DNA from: Xanthomonas sp.
GTDB taxonomy: Bacteria > Pseudomonadota > Gammaproteobacteria > Xanthomonadales > Xanthomonadaceae
Reading direction: 5' to 3'
Assembly: GCF_017163755.1 (NCBI RefSeq)
Contig: NZ_JAFIWC010000013.1
Location: 1-64,000, forward strand
DNA: 64,000 nucleotides
Every line of letters starts with the position of its first letter. The stretch's first letter is position 1. Position numbers and translations under genes: made by a program. Below are positions 31,165-39,537 of the stretch, piece by piece. The notes beneath the pieces were generated by a model that ran no database searches, was not told the origin of the DNA, and worked only from the letters and a program-made list of their open reading frames with translations.

Positions 31165-32458
31165 GATGCGCTCCGGCGGCGCCGGCCAGCGGCACCGGTG
31201 GCGGCACGGGCGACACGAAGTGCGCCGGACGCGGCAGGGTGATCGTCGCCGCCACCCCGCTGGGGAAGTTGGAGACGATGGCGAACGTCGCCGCGCCGGC
31301 GTAGGTCAGGCGCAGGCGCTCGCGCAGGTTCTTCAGGCCGATGCCGGTGCCGCTGGACTGGGTGTTGAAGCCCAGGCCGTCGTCGGCGACGGTGACCGTG
31401 AGGTGGTCGTCGAACTCGCGCGCCAGGATCCACACCGTGCCGCCGCCGGGCTTGGGTTCCAGGCCGTGCTTGATCGCGTTCTCGACCAGGGTCTGCAGCA
31501 TCATCGACGGCAGCGGCAGCGCCTTCAGCGCGCTGGGCACCTGCACGTCCAGTTGCAGGCGCGCGCCCATGCGGATCCTGAGGATCTCCAGGTACGCCTG
31601 GGTGCGCTCCAGTTCCTCGCCCAGCGTGCTCAGCGCGTCCTCGGCGCTGGGCAGCGAGCGCCGCAGGTACTGGATCAGGTAGCCCAGCATGAGGTCGGCG
31701 CGCGGCGGGTCGGTGCGCGCCAGCACCTGCGCGCTGGCCAGCGTGTTGTAGAGGAAATGCGGCTCCACCTGCGCGTGCAGCAGGTTCAGCCGCGCCACGG
31801 TCAGCTCCTGCGCGGTGGCGGCCTGCGCGGCGGCGGCCTGCTCGTCGCGGCGCAGCTCGGCCACGCGGCGCGCGATCGCGCGGCTCAGCGCCTCGGCGTT
31901 CTCGTAGTTGCTGCCCTCGTCGACCACGAACAGGTCGATCCACGCGCTGGCGTCCGGTTCCAGCAGCAGGGTCAGGCTGCTGGTGCCGGCGCCCGGGGTC
32001 ACCGTCGCCAGCACCTGGTTGCGCTTGACCGCGAAGCGCGCCGCCAGGTTCCAGCGCGAGGGCTTGCGCCCGTTGTACGGGTCGATGCGGCGCACCTTGG
32101 CGCGCACCTGCAGGCTGTCGGCGGTGCTCTCCACCTCTTCCACCCGCGGCAGCTCGCGCACCGCCGCGTCGACCAGCGCGAACGCCTCGCGCGTATCCAG
32201 CGGGATCTCGATCTGGCGCCGCTGGCGGCTGGACAGGGTGGCGCTGTCCAGGCGCCCGGCGACCAGCCACACCCGGCGCAGGTGGGTGATGCCGGCGATC
32301 AGCGCCGACAGCATCAGCAGCATCGCCAGCAGGCCGAAGAACCAGCCCGGCGGGCTCTCCATGCCGTACAACAGCCCGCTCCAGACGAAGGCGGCCACGA
32401 TCAGCGCGGCGGCCCAGGCGAACAGCAGGCGGACGATCAGGGACAGGCTGGGGATCAT
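31157..32458 (-). CDS. LytS/YehU-type sensor histidine kinase
   Basis: 433 residues. Two N-terminal TM helices (about 8-28 and 38-58), a middle region with a beta-rich domain (about 80-190), a coiled stretch of Glu/Arg/Ala (about 195-225), then the His_kinase domain with phospho-acceptor His in [16 protein letters not shown] and an HATPase domain with [18 protein letters not shown] and [19 protein letters not shown]. All catalytic boxes are intact. Signals through the LytTR regulator whose start lies inside its last codons. Confidence 0.92.
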   Translation of the reverse strand: MIPSLSLIVRLLFAWAAALIVAAFVWSGLLYGMESPPGWFFGLLAMLLMLSALIAGITHLRRVWLVAGRLDSATLSSRQRRQIEIPLDTREAFALVDAAVRELPRVEEVESTADSLQVRAKVRRIDPYNGRKPSRWNLAARFAVKRNQVLATVTPGAGTSSLTLLLEPDASAWIDLFVVDEGSNYENAEALSRAIARRVAELRRDEQAAAAQAATAQELTVARLNLLHAQVEPHFLYNTLASAQVLARTDPPRADLMLGYLIQYLRRSLPSAEDALSTLGEELERTQAYLEILRIRMGARLQLDVQVPSALKALPLPSMMLQTLVENAIKHGLEPKPGGGTVWILAREFDDHLTVTVADDGLGFNTQSSGTGIGLKNLRERLRLTYAGAATFAIVSNFPSGVAATITLPRPAHFVSPVPPPVPLAGAAGAHHG

Positions 32459-33131
32459 GACGCGACCGGCGACGAAGACGATGCGGCGAGCATAGCGACG
32501 GCGGTGGCCGCCGCCAGTCCCGCTGCGACGAAACCGGCGGCCGGGCGACGGGGCGCCGGATCGGTGGCGCGAAATCCGCGCCGGTGCGGCGCGTGCCAGG
32601 CCGCAGCGCGCGTTGCCACATGCTGCCAGCGGGCGGCGCGGTGCGTTCGCGCCGTCGCCGCGGGTCGAGGTGGACCAGGAGCGCATCGGTCGTGTCCGCA
32701 TGCCGGCGCGTGGCTGCTGGCCGCAGCCGGCGCTGCGGTAGGGCCCGGCGCGCGCCTGCCGCGCCGTACGACAAGGTCGGCGTGTTCACGCCCAAGCGCA
32801 AGGAGCTGCCCGCGCTGGGGCGCCGGCGAGGTGGGCTGGATCAACGCCTCGATCAAGGACGTGCACGGCGCGCCGGTCGGCGACACCCTGACCCTGGCCG
32901 CCGACCCGGCGCCGCACGCGCTGCCCGGCGCGGGACTCGCCGCGGCGGGCGCCTTAGGGCATCCGCCAAGCACATTGGCGCGCGGCCGTTGGACGGCGCT
33001 GCGCGTACCCGTATCCGGGGTCGCAAGCGCATTCCTGCCCCGTCGCCCGATGCCGCGACGCTGCTGCGCGCGCGGCAGCGCGGCGGCCACGCCGCGTATA
33101 GACTCGCCCCACTCCACGCGCGAGACCCTCC
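32459..33131. other. Intergenic region containing a lepA fragment
   Basis: About 670 bp between the kinase gene and the rightward FAD-oxidase gene. Apart from the lepA scrap at 32773-32929 and probable promoters of the divergent genes I see no gene. Frames through it switch and use poor codons. Confidence 0.5.
32773..32929 (+). pseudogene. lepA: Frameshifted internal fragment of lepA (elongation factor 4)
   Basis: The frame reads [16 protein letters not shown] and then, after a one-base shift at the GGGG run 32817-32820, [20 protein letters not shown] followed by [17 protein letters not shown]. This matches the LepA segment just after domain II (E. coli: GIFTPKQ...[36 protein letters not shown]). 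Only about 52 codons remain, without start or stop, so it is a dead fragment. The functional lepA must lie elsewhere. Confidence 0.8.
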
Positions 33132-34337
33132 ATGCAACGACGCAACTTCCTGCGCAGCGGCGGCCTGGCGCTGACCGCGCTGGCCGCCAGCCCGCTGCTC
33201 GCCCAGGCACGCCCCCGCGCCGGCGGCGTGCCGGCCTCGCCGCGGCTGCCCCACGCGGCGCCGGCGCGGCCCGGCTTCGCCGCGCCGGCGCCGCTGGCGC
33301 CGATCCGCGCCAGCGCCGACCGCATCGTCGCCATGCATGCGTGCATCCGCCCGTTCCGCGCGCAGGGCCCGCGCATCGAGGCCGAACGCATCGGGCGCAA
33401 GACCGTGGTGCACAACTACGGCCATGGCGGCAGCGGCTGGTCCTTGTCGTGGGGCGCGGCGGCGATCGCCACGCAGCTGGCGCGCGCCACCGGCGAGCGG
33501 CAGCTGGCGGTGATCGGCTGCGGCGCGATCGGGCTGACCACCGCGCTGGTCGCGCAGCGCGCCGGCTTGCGCGTGCGCATCTACGCCAAGGAACGCCCGC
33601 CGCACGTGCGCTCCTCGTTCGCCACCGGGGTGTGGTCGCCGGACTCGCGGGTGTGCACCGCCGAATACGCCACGCCCGCGTTCGCGCAGCGCTGGGAGCA
33701 GATGGCGCGCACCTCGTTCGGCATGTACCAGAACCTGCTCGGCCTGCCCGGCGAGCCGGTCGAATGGCGCGACGGCTATGCGCTGTCCGACATGCCGTTC
33801 GACCAGCCCAGCGGCCATGGCGAAGACGGCGAGCCGGAATATCCGTCGCTGGAAGCGCAACGCCTGGCCGACCTGCACCCACGCTCGCAGCCGCTACGCC
33901 CGGACCAGCATCCGTTCGCGGTGCCGCACGTGCGCCGCTACACGCAACTGGTGTTCAACATCAGCGCCTACGCGCGGCTGCTGATGGACGACTTCCTGGC
34001 CGCCGGCGGGGAGATCGAGACGCGCGAGTTCGAACATCCGCACCAGTTCGCCGACCTGCGCGAGAAGACCCTGGTCAACGCCACCGGCTACGGCGCACGC
34101 GCGCTGCTCGGCGACGCGTCGCTGGTGCCGGTACGCGGCCAGACCGCGCGGCTGGTGCCGCAGCCGGAGGTGGACTATGGCATCAGCTACCGCGGCCACA
34201 ACCTCAGCGTGGTGCCGCGGCGCGACGGAATCCTGGTGCAGGCGCAGGCCGATGGCGATTTCGGCAATCCCGACGACACGCCCGACCGCGCCGCGTCGGA
34301 GGCGGCGGTGGCGCGGCTGGCGGCGTTGTTCGCCTGA
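33132..34337 (+). CDS. Tat-exported FAD-dependent oxidoreductase (D-amino-acid-oxidase family)
   Basis: 401 residues. The start [19 protein letters not shown] carries a twin-arginine motif and hydrophobic core, so it is probably exported folded. [20 protein letters not shown] near 127-147 is the FAD Rossmann motif; [15 protein letters not shown] is the DAO-family active-site loop, displaced to the N-terminal side relative to canonical D-amino-acid oxidases, where it lies near the C-terminus. [14 protein letters not shown] and [11 protein letters not shown] are further DAO landmarks. The loop's position suggests a circularly altered or separate DAO subgroup. Substrate unknown. Confidence 0.85.
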   Translation: MQRRNFLRSGGLALTALAASPLLAQARPRAGGVPASPRLPHAAPARPGFAAPAPLAPIRASADRIVAMHACIRPFRAQGPRIEAERIGRKTVVHNYGHGGSGWSLSWGAAAIATQLARATGERQLAVIGCGAIGLTTALVAQRAGLRVRIYAKERPPHVRSSFATGVWSPDSRVCTAEYATPAFAQRWEQMARTSFGMYQNLLGLPGEPVEWRDGYALSDMPFDQPSGHGEDGEPEYPSLEAQRLADLHPRSQPLRPDQHPFAVPHVRRYTQLVFNISAYARLLMDDFLAAGGEIETREFEHPHQFADLREKTLVNATGYGARALLGDASLVPVRGQTARLVPQPEVDYGISYRGHNLSVVPRRDGILVQAQADGDFGNPDDTPDRAASEAAVARLAALFA

Positions 34338-34810
34338 GCGCCGCGCCGGCGGCGATGCGCGCCGGGTACGCTAGCTTCCGCGCTGCGAGGGACCGGATGC
34401 GGGCCGGCGGGCCGACGCTGGCCGCTGAACTGCGCGGTATGCCTCGGTCAGGTCGCAGTGGGCACCGCTATCGAGTTTCGACATGCAGCGGATCGGCGAA
34501 CTCCAGCGGCTGCCGGGTGATCAGTCGACAGTGCCGGCGCCGCCGTCTTCATTGAGCTTGCCTCAGACGACGCATAGCGCCTCCACGCAGGCTCACCGCC
34601 AGCCAGCGTTGCGGCCCGTTGCGACGGGCTTGCCAGTTAAAGCCCGCTGCGACCGAGTTGCTCCAGCGTGTTTCCCAGCATGCTTCTGCTTGAACCTGCC
34701 ATTTAGGCTTGGCGGGGGAAAGCGCCAGGCCGGGCTTTCGCCGCGATCCAACGATCGGCACAGCGCCCTGCGCCACGCGCGGACCCGGCATCGCCAGGCC
34801 CGCACCCGGT
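34338..34810. other. Intergenic region without a confident gene
   Basis: About 470 bp between the FAD-oxidase and DUF4142 genes, which converge here. An 80-codon frame on the minus strand (34549-34791) is open but has no ribosome site, unusual codon use and no recognisable family, so I do not call it. The G+C is visibly lower around 34540-34740 than in the genes nearby, hinting at foreign or decaying DNA. Confidence 0.4.
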
Positions 34811-35452
34811 TCACATCGACTTCTTGATCTCTTCGGCCTTCGCCAGATGCTGCTCGACGTGCGTGCGGGTTTCGGTCAGGTGCTGCTTGACCGGGTCCTT
34901 CGACGCCAGCGCCATCATCTTCGTGTCGATCAGCGACAGCGCCTGCTGGTGCCCGGCGATCATCGCGTCGATGTACGCGGCGGCATAGTCCTTGCCGGAC
35001 TTCTGCCCCAGCGTCGCAAGTTCCCCGGCGCCCTTGGTTTCCAGTTCCTTGACCTCGGGCGTATCGGCCAGCGAGCCCAGCGACTTGGTCTTCTCCAGGT
35101 TCGCGGTGTGCTCCTTCTCCATCAGCTTGGCGTAGTCGAGCACCGCGCCGGTCACCTGCTTTTCCTGCGCCTGCTTGGCGGCGGCGATCTCGTGCTCGTT
35201 GACCTCGCCCAGCAGGCCCAGCGCCACATCGTCGCTGGAACTGGTGCGCGCGGCGCCTTCCGGCGCAGGACTGGCCTGGCCGACCGGAGGCGTGGTGGGC
35301 GTGGCGGTGCCGCCCACCGGCGTCGGTTCGGACGCCGCGCCGGCAGGTGCGTCCGCCGTGGGCGCCGGCGCGTCGTTGTTGTCGCCGTCGCGTTTGCAGC
35401 CGGCGACGGCCAGCGTGGCGGCGATGGACAGGACCAACAGTGAGTGCCTCAT
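34811..35452 (-). CDS. DUF4142 lipoprotein
   Basis: 213 residues. Lipobox VAGC puts the acylated Cys at 19. A Pro/Thr/Ala linker (about 25-75) leads to the helical DUF4142 (ferritin-like) domain with VNEHEIAAAKQAQEKQV, YAKLMEKEHTANLEKTKSL and AYIDAMIAGHQQALSLIDTK. The domain is full length. Such proteins sit in the periplasm; their function is not settled. Confidence 0.88.
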   Translation of the reverse strand: MRHSLLVLSIAATLAVAGCKRDGDNNDAPAPTADAPAGAASEPTPVGGTATPTTPPVGQASPAPEGAARTSSSDDVALGLLGEVNEHEIAAAKQAQEKQVTGAVLDYAKLMEKEHTANLEKTKSLGSLADTPEVKELETKGAGELATLGQKSGKDYAAAYIDAMIAGHQQALSLIDTKMMALASKDPVKQHLTETRTHVEQHLAKAEEIKKSM

Positions 35453-35917
35453 GTCCGGATCCTCTTGGTAAGGGGCGTCAAGCATCGCGCCGCCGGAGTG
35501 AAGACGATCATGCAGCGCGCATGAACCCTTCAGCTCACTGTCTGCGCAGGCGCCCGTATCGCGTCCCGCCATCGCGGCGGTGCTCCATGCCCAACCTGCG
35601 TCGCTCGGCCGGAGCCGCGGTCGGCCGGCGCGACGGCGGCACGCCTTCCTGTCGTGCTTCAACACCCGTCCGCGGCGCATCGGGATCGCGCTGCCATCGG
35701 CGTGCGCCACGTCGCGCGCGTCCGCGCTCCCATGGACGGAAGCGCAACCCGCGCAACCCGCGCAACCCGCGCAACCGCAGGCGATCTCGCCGCGGCACGA
35801 GCGGACCGGCTGAATCCGCACCGTCATCCGTCCACTGCCGCACACCGCGACCGCAGACGGCACGCGCCGGCTTCTGCGATCATCGGCGGCTTCCCGTTTC
35901 CGCTGCCAGGATTTCCC
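35453..35917. other. Intergenic region with short tandem repeat
   Basis: About 465 bp between divergent genes. GCGCAACCC repeats almost four times at 35742-35776. No gene or palindrome is evident; promoters for the DUF4142 and permease genes should lie here. Confidence 0.45.
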
Positions 35918-37516
35918 ATGACCGAACCCGCACTGCGACGCGACGTCGGCCCGTTCGCGCTGATGCTGACCGGGCTGGGATCGATCATCGGCTCGGGCTG
36001 GCTGTTCGGCGCCTGGCGCGCGGCGGGCCTGGCCGGTCCCGGCGCGGTGTGGGCCTGGCTGCTGGGCGCGGCGATCGTCACCACCATCGCCCTGGCCTAC
36101 GCCGAACTGGGCGCGATGTTCCCCGAGTCCGGCGGCATGGTGCGCTACAGCCACTATTCGCACGGCTCGCTGGTCGGCTTCATCGCCGGCTGGGCCAACT
36201 GGATCGCGATCGTGTCGGTGATCCCGGTGGAGGCCGAGGCCTCGGTGCAGTACATGGCGTCGTGGCCGTGGCAATGGGCGCAGGACCTGTACCAGCAGGC
36301 GCCAGGCGGCGCCGGCGAGCTGTCGCTGCCCGGGCTGGGCATCGCCGCGGTGCTGGTGCTGTGCTACTTCCTGCTCAACTTCTGGAGCGTGAAGCTGTTC
36401 GCACGCTCCAACAGCCTGATCACCGTGTTCAAGCTGGTGGTGCCGGCGGCCACCGGCGTGGCGCTGATCGCCAGCGGGTTCCACGGCGAGAACTTCTCGG
36501 TCGGCCTGCACGGCGGCGCGCACACCATCGATTTCGCCGCGGTGCTGACCGCGGTGGCCACCGCCGGCATCGTGTTCAGCTTCAACGGCTTCCAGAGCCC
36601 GGTGAACCTGGCCGGCGAAGCGCGCAATCCCGGGCGCAGCATCCCGTTCGCGGTGCTCGGCTCGATCGCGCTGGCCACGGTGATCTACCTGATCCTGCAG
36701 GTGGCCTACATCGGCGCGGTGCCGCCGGAGCTGCTGGCCAAGGCCGGCTGGCACGGCATCGATTTCCGCTCGCCGTTCGCGCAACTGGCGATCATCGTCA
36801 ACCTGCACTGGCTGGCGATGCTGCTGTACGTGGACGCATTCGTCAGCCCCAGCGGCACCGGCATCACCTACACCGCGACCACCGCGCGGATGATCTACGG
36901 CATGGAGAAGAACGGCACGTTGCCGAAGGTGCTGGGCCAGGTGCATCCGCACTGGGGCGTGCCGCGCCCGGCGATGCTGTTCAACCTGGCGGTGTCGTAC
37001 CTGTTCCTGTTCTTCTTCCGCGGCTGGGGCACGCTGGCGGCGGTGATCTCGGTGGCCACGATCATCTCCTACCTGACCGGCCCGATCAGCGCGATGGCGC
37101 TGCGCCGGCATGCGCCGGACCTGCACCGCCCGTTGCGCATCTTCGGCCTGCCGGTGCTGGCCGCCACGGCCTTCGTGCTGGCCACCGAGCTGCTGTACTG
37201 GGCGCGCTGGCCACTGACCGGCGAGATCATCGTGCTGATGCTGGCGGCGCTGCCGGTATACGCCTACTACCAGCACCGCCAGGGCTGGAAGGACTTCGGC
37301 CGCCACCTGCGCGGCGCCAGCTGGCTGATCGCCTACCTGCCGACCATCGCGCTGCTGTCGTGGGCCGGCAGCACCACCTTCGGCGGTCATGGCTACCTCA
37401 GCTACGGACCGGACCTTGCGGTGGTGGCGGTGGTCGCGCTGGGGTTCTATTTCTGGGGCGTGCGCGCCGGCTGGCGCACGCCGTCGCTGCAGCAGGCCTC
37501 GGCCGGCGCCGGCTGA
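35918..37516 (+). CDS. APC-family amino acid permease
   Basis: 532 residues with about 12-14 membrane helices. The first helix carries the APC motif LTGLGSIIGSGWLFGAW (unwound substrate-binding segment), and FSFNGFQSPVNLAGEARNPGRSIPF is the conserved loop in the sixth helix region. PVEAEASVQYMASW suggests relation to aspartate/glutamate-type proton symporters (YveA-like), but the substrate is not proven. Monocistronic; an inverted repeat follows the stop (37538-37643). Confidence 0.9.
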   Translation: MTEPALRRDVGPFALMLTGLGSIIGSGWLFGAWRAAGLAGPGAVWAWLLGAAIVTTIALAYAELGAMFPESGGMVRYSHYSHGSLVGFIAGWANWIAIVSVIPVEAEASVQYMASWPWQWAQDLYQQAPGGAGELSLPGLGIAAVLVLCYFLLNFWSVKLFARSNSLITVFKLVVPAATGVALIASGFHGENFSVGLHGGAHTIDFAAVLTAVATAGIVFSFNGFQSPVNLAGEARNPGRSIPFAVLGSIALATVIYLILQVAYIGAVPPELLAKAGWHGIDFRSPFAQLAIIVNLHWLAMLLYVDAFVSPSGTGITYTATTARMIYGMEKNGTLPKVLGQVHPHWGVPRPAMLFNLAVSYLFLFFFRGWGTLAAVISVATIISYLTGPISAMALRRHAPDLHRPLRIFGLPVLAATAFVLATELLYWARWPLTGEIIVLMLAALPVYAYYQHRQGWKDFGRHLRGASWLIAYLPTIALLSWAGSTTFGGHGYLSYGPDLAVVAVVALGFYFWGVRAGWRTPSLQQASAGAG

Positions 37517-37537
37517 GGCCGGCGGCGGCGTCGGCGC

Positions 37538-37643
37538 GGGACTCGGGACCCGGGACTCGGGACCCGAAGAACGGAAGTCGGTAGAGCTCCAAGGCGCGAC
37601 GCTGCGCTTTTCCGAGTCCCGAGTCCCGAGTCCCCGGTCCCGA
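37538..37643. terminator. Long inverted repeat between convergent genes
   Basis: GGGACTCGGGACCCGGGACTCGGGACCCG at 37538-37566 is complementary in most positions to the CCGAGTCCCGAGTCC-type arm at 37611-37643, enclosing about 45 bp. It lies between the permease stop and the M28 peptidase stop, so both transcripts could end at this stem. No T-run follows. Same repeat family as 10171-10334. Confidence 0.5.
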
Positions 37644-37654
37644 TTCAACCCAGC

Positions 37655-39313
37655 CTACTGCCGCTGCGCCGCACTCGCATCGCGCGGCGCGCGGAACTCC
37701 GAGTCGCCGCTCCAGTTCGGCCACTGCGTCGAATTCGCCAGCTGCGCGCCCAGCGTGTACAGCACCTGCATGTCGCGCGCGGCGCCGGCGAAGGTCCAGC
37801 TCGGCAGCCACTCGTCGCCCGGCTGGTGGTAGCGCTTGGCGGTGTAGTCGTCCGACGCCGCCTTGCCGGCCTTGACGCCTCCGTCGACCCAGTCCTGCCC
37901 GGCCGAGAACGACAGCGCCGGCACGCCGCGCTTGGCGAAGGAGAAATGGTCGGAGCGGAAGAAATAGCCGGCTTCCGGCTTCGGGTCCGGCGTGTAGCGC
38001 AGGTCCCAGCCGGCGGCCACGCGCTTGAGCGCGTCGAGCAGGTCCAGCTTGGCGGTGCCGTAGATGCCGAAGTCGCGCGAGGGCCCGAACGGGCTCATGC
38101 CGTCCATGTTGATCACCGCCACCGTGGCGGCCAGCGGATACAGCGGCTTGGACGCGTAGAACTCCGAGCCGAGCAGGCCCTTTTCCTCGGCGGTGACCGC
38201 AAGGAACACCACCGAGCGCTTGGGCGCCGGCGCCTTGGCGAACGCGCGCCCCAGTTCCAGCAGCGCCGCGGTGCCGCTGGCGTTATCCAGCGCGCCGTTG
38301 AAGATGCGGTCGCCGCGCGCGTCCGGCTCGCCAACGCCGATGTGGTCCCAGTGCGCGGTGTAGATCACGCTCTCGTCCGGGCGTTCGCTGCCCGGCAGCC
38401 GCGCCACCACGTTGTGCGAGGTGATCACTTCCGACTTCACCGCGTAGTCGGCGGCCAAGCGCTGGCCCTTCAGTTCCACCGGCTTGAAGTCGCGCGACTG
38501 CGCCTGTTTCTTCAGGGCCTCGAAATCCAGTCCGGCGCGCTGGAACAGCTCCACCGCCAGGTCGCGCTGGATCCAGCCTTCGAGCGCGGGATGGGCGGCC
38601 TTGGGATCGTCGCGGACCACGTCGAACATGCTGTTGGTATTGGAACTGGCCACCGTGGCCCAGCCGTACGACGCCGGCGCGGTCTCGTGCACCACCAGCA
38701 CGCCGAGCGCGCCCTGGCGCGCGCCTTCCTCGTACTTGTAGGTCCAGCGGCCGTAGTAGGTCATGCCCTTGCCGTCGAAGGCGCCCTTGCCGCTCTCGAA
38801 GTCCGGGTCGTTGATCAGCATCACCGCGATCTTGCCCTTCAGGTCCACGCCCTTGAAGTCGTCCCAGTCGCGCTCCGGCGCCTTGACTCCGTAGCCGACG
38901 AACACCAGCGGCGCGCCGTCGATGCGCACCTTGTCGCTGCCGTCCAGCGCCGCGCGGATCGCGACCTGCTGGCCCTGGTTCAGCGCCTGGCGCTCGCCGT
39001 CGCTGAGGATCGCCAGCGTCGGCATGCCGACGATGTCGGCGCGGCGCAGCGGCACCGCCTGGGTCCACGACCGCTTGCCGTCGTGCAGGTCGCCACCGGG
39101 CTGCAGGCCGGCGGCCTGGAACTGCGCGCTCAGGTAGGCCACGGTCTTTTCCTCGCCCGGCGTGGCCGGCGCGCGGCCTTCGTAGGCGTCGGACGCCAGC
39201 GTCTTCACGTCGGCGGAAATGCGCTGCGTATCGAACGCCGGCGCGGCGGGCGGCGCCGCCATCGATGCGTTGGATACCGCCAGCGCCAGCATGCCCATCA
39301 TCGCTCGTTTCAC
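37655..39313 (-). CDS. M28 family metallopeptidase (exported)
   Basis: 552 residues from GTG 39313 (AAAGGGG upstream). Signal peptide ends at about SMAA (19). A PA-type lid domain is inserted in the middle (about 135-290). The di-zinc site is intact: TAHWDHIG near 319 (His, Asp), NGALDNASGTAA (bridging Asp), TAEEKGLLGS (catalytic Glu-Glu), VINMDGMSPFG (Asp) and FFRSDHFSFAKRGVPA (His). It is an aminopeptidase of the M28 family, active in the periplasm on peptides. Confidence 0.93.
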   Translation of the reverse strand: MKRAMMGMLALAVSNASMAAPPAAPAFDTQRISADVKTLASDAYEGRAPATPGEEKTVAYLSAQFQAAGLQPGGDLHDGKRSWTQAVPLRRADIVGMPTLAILSDGERQALNQGQQVAIRAALDGSDKVRIDGAPLVFVGYGVKAPERDWDDFKGVDLKGKIAVMLINDPDFESGKGAFDGKGMTYYGRWTYKYEEGARQGALGVLVVHETAPASYGWATVASSNTNSMFDVVRDDPKAAHPALEGWIQRDLAVELFQRAGLDFEALKKQAQSRDFKPVELKGQRLAADYAVKSEVITSHNVVARLPGSERPDESVIYTAHWDHIGVGEPDARGDRIFNGALDNASGTAALLELGRAFAKAPAPKRSVVFLAVTAEEKGLLGSEFYASKPLYPLAATVAVINMDGMSPFGPSRDFGIYGTAKLDLLDALKRVAAGWDLRYTPDPKPEAGYFFRSDHFSFAKRGVPALSFSAGQDWVDGGVKAGKAASDDYTAKRYHQPGDEWLPSWTFAGAARDMQVLYTLGAQLANSTQWPNWSGDSEFRAPRDASAAQRQ

Positions 39314-39537
39314 CAATGGCCCCTTTTCGTGTGGCGGAAAAAACGCCCGGCGAGTGTAGGCGATCGGCCGCGCGCCGGGCGAGGCGGCCGACGCCGGTGC
39401 AGCGAGCCAGGCGGGCCTGCAGCGCGCGATGCGCGCGTCCTTGCGCGCCGCCGCCGCGGCGCGCGTGCCGTAAGTCACTAACCGCCGCCGCGGGCGGTGA
39501 CTATGCTAGGCCGATCCTTCCTGCCGCAGGCCCCGCC

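Noticed and set aside
34549-34791. 80-codon frame on the minus strand
   Set aside because: No ribosome site, codon use unlike the neighbours, no recognised motif. Kept only as a remark on the intergenic region.
35742-35776. GCGCAACCC x4 as a possible CRISPR or regulatory iteron
   Set aside because: Units are only 9 bp without spacers and there is no replication gene nearby; a simple short tandem repeat.
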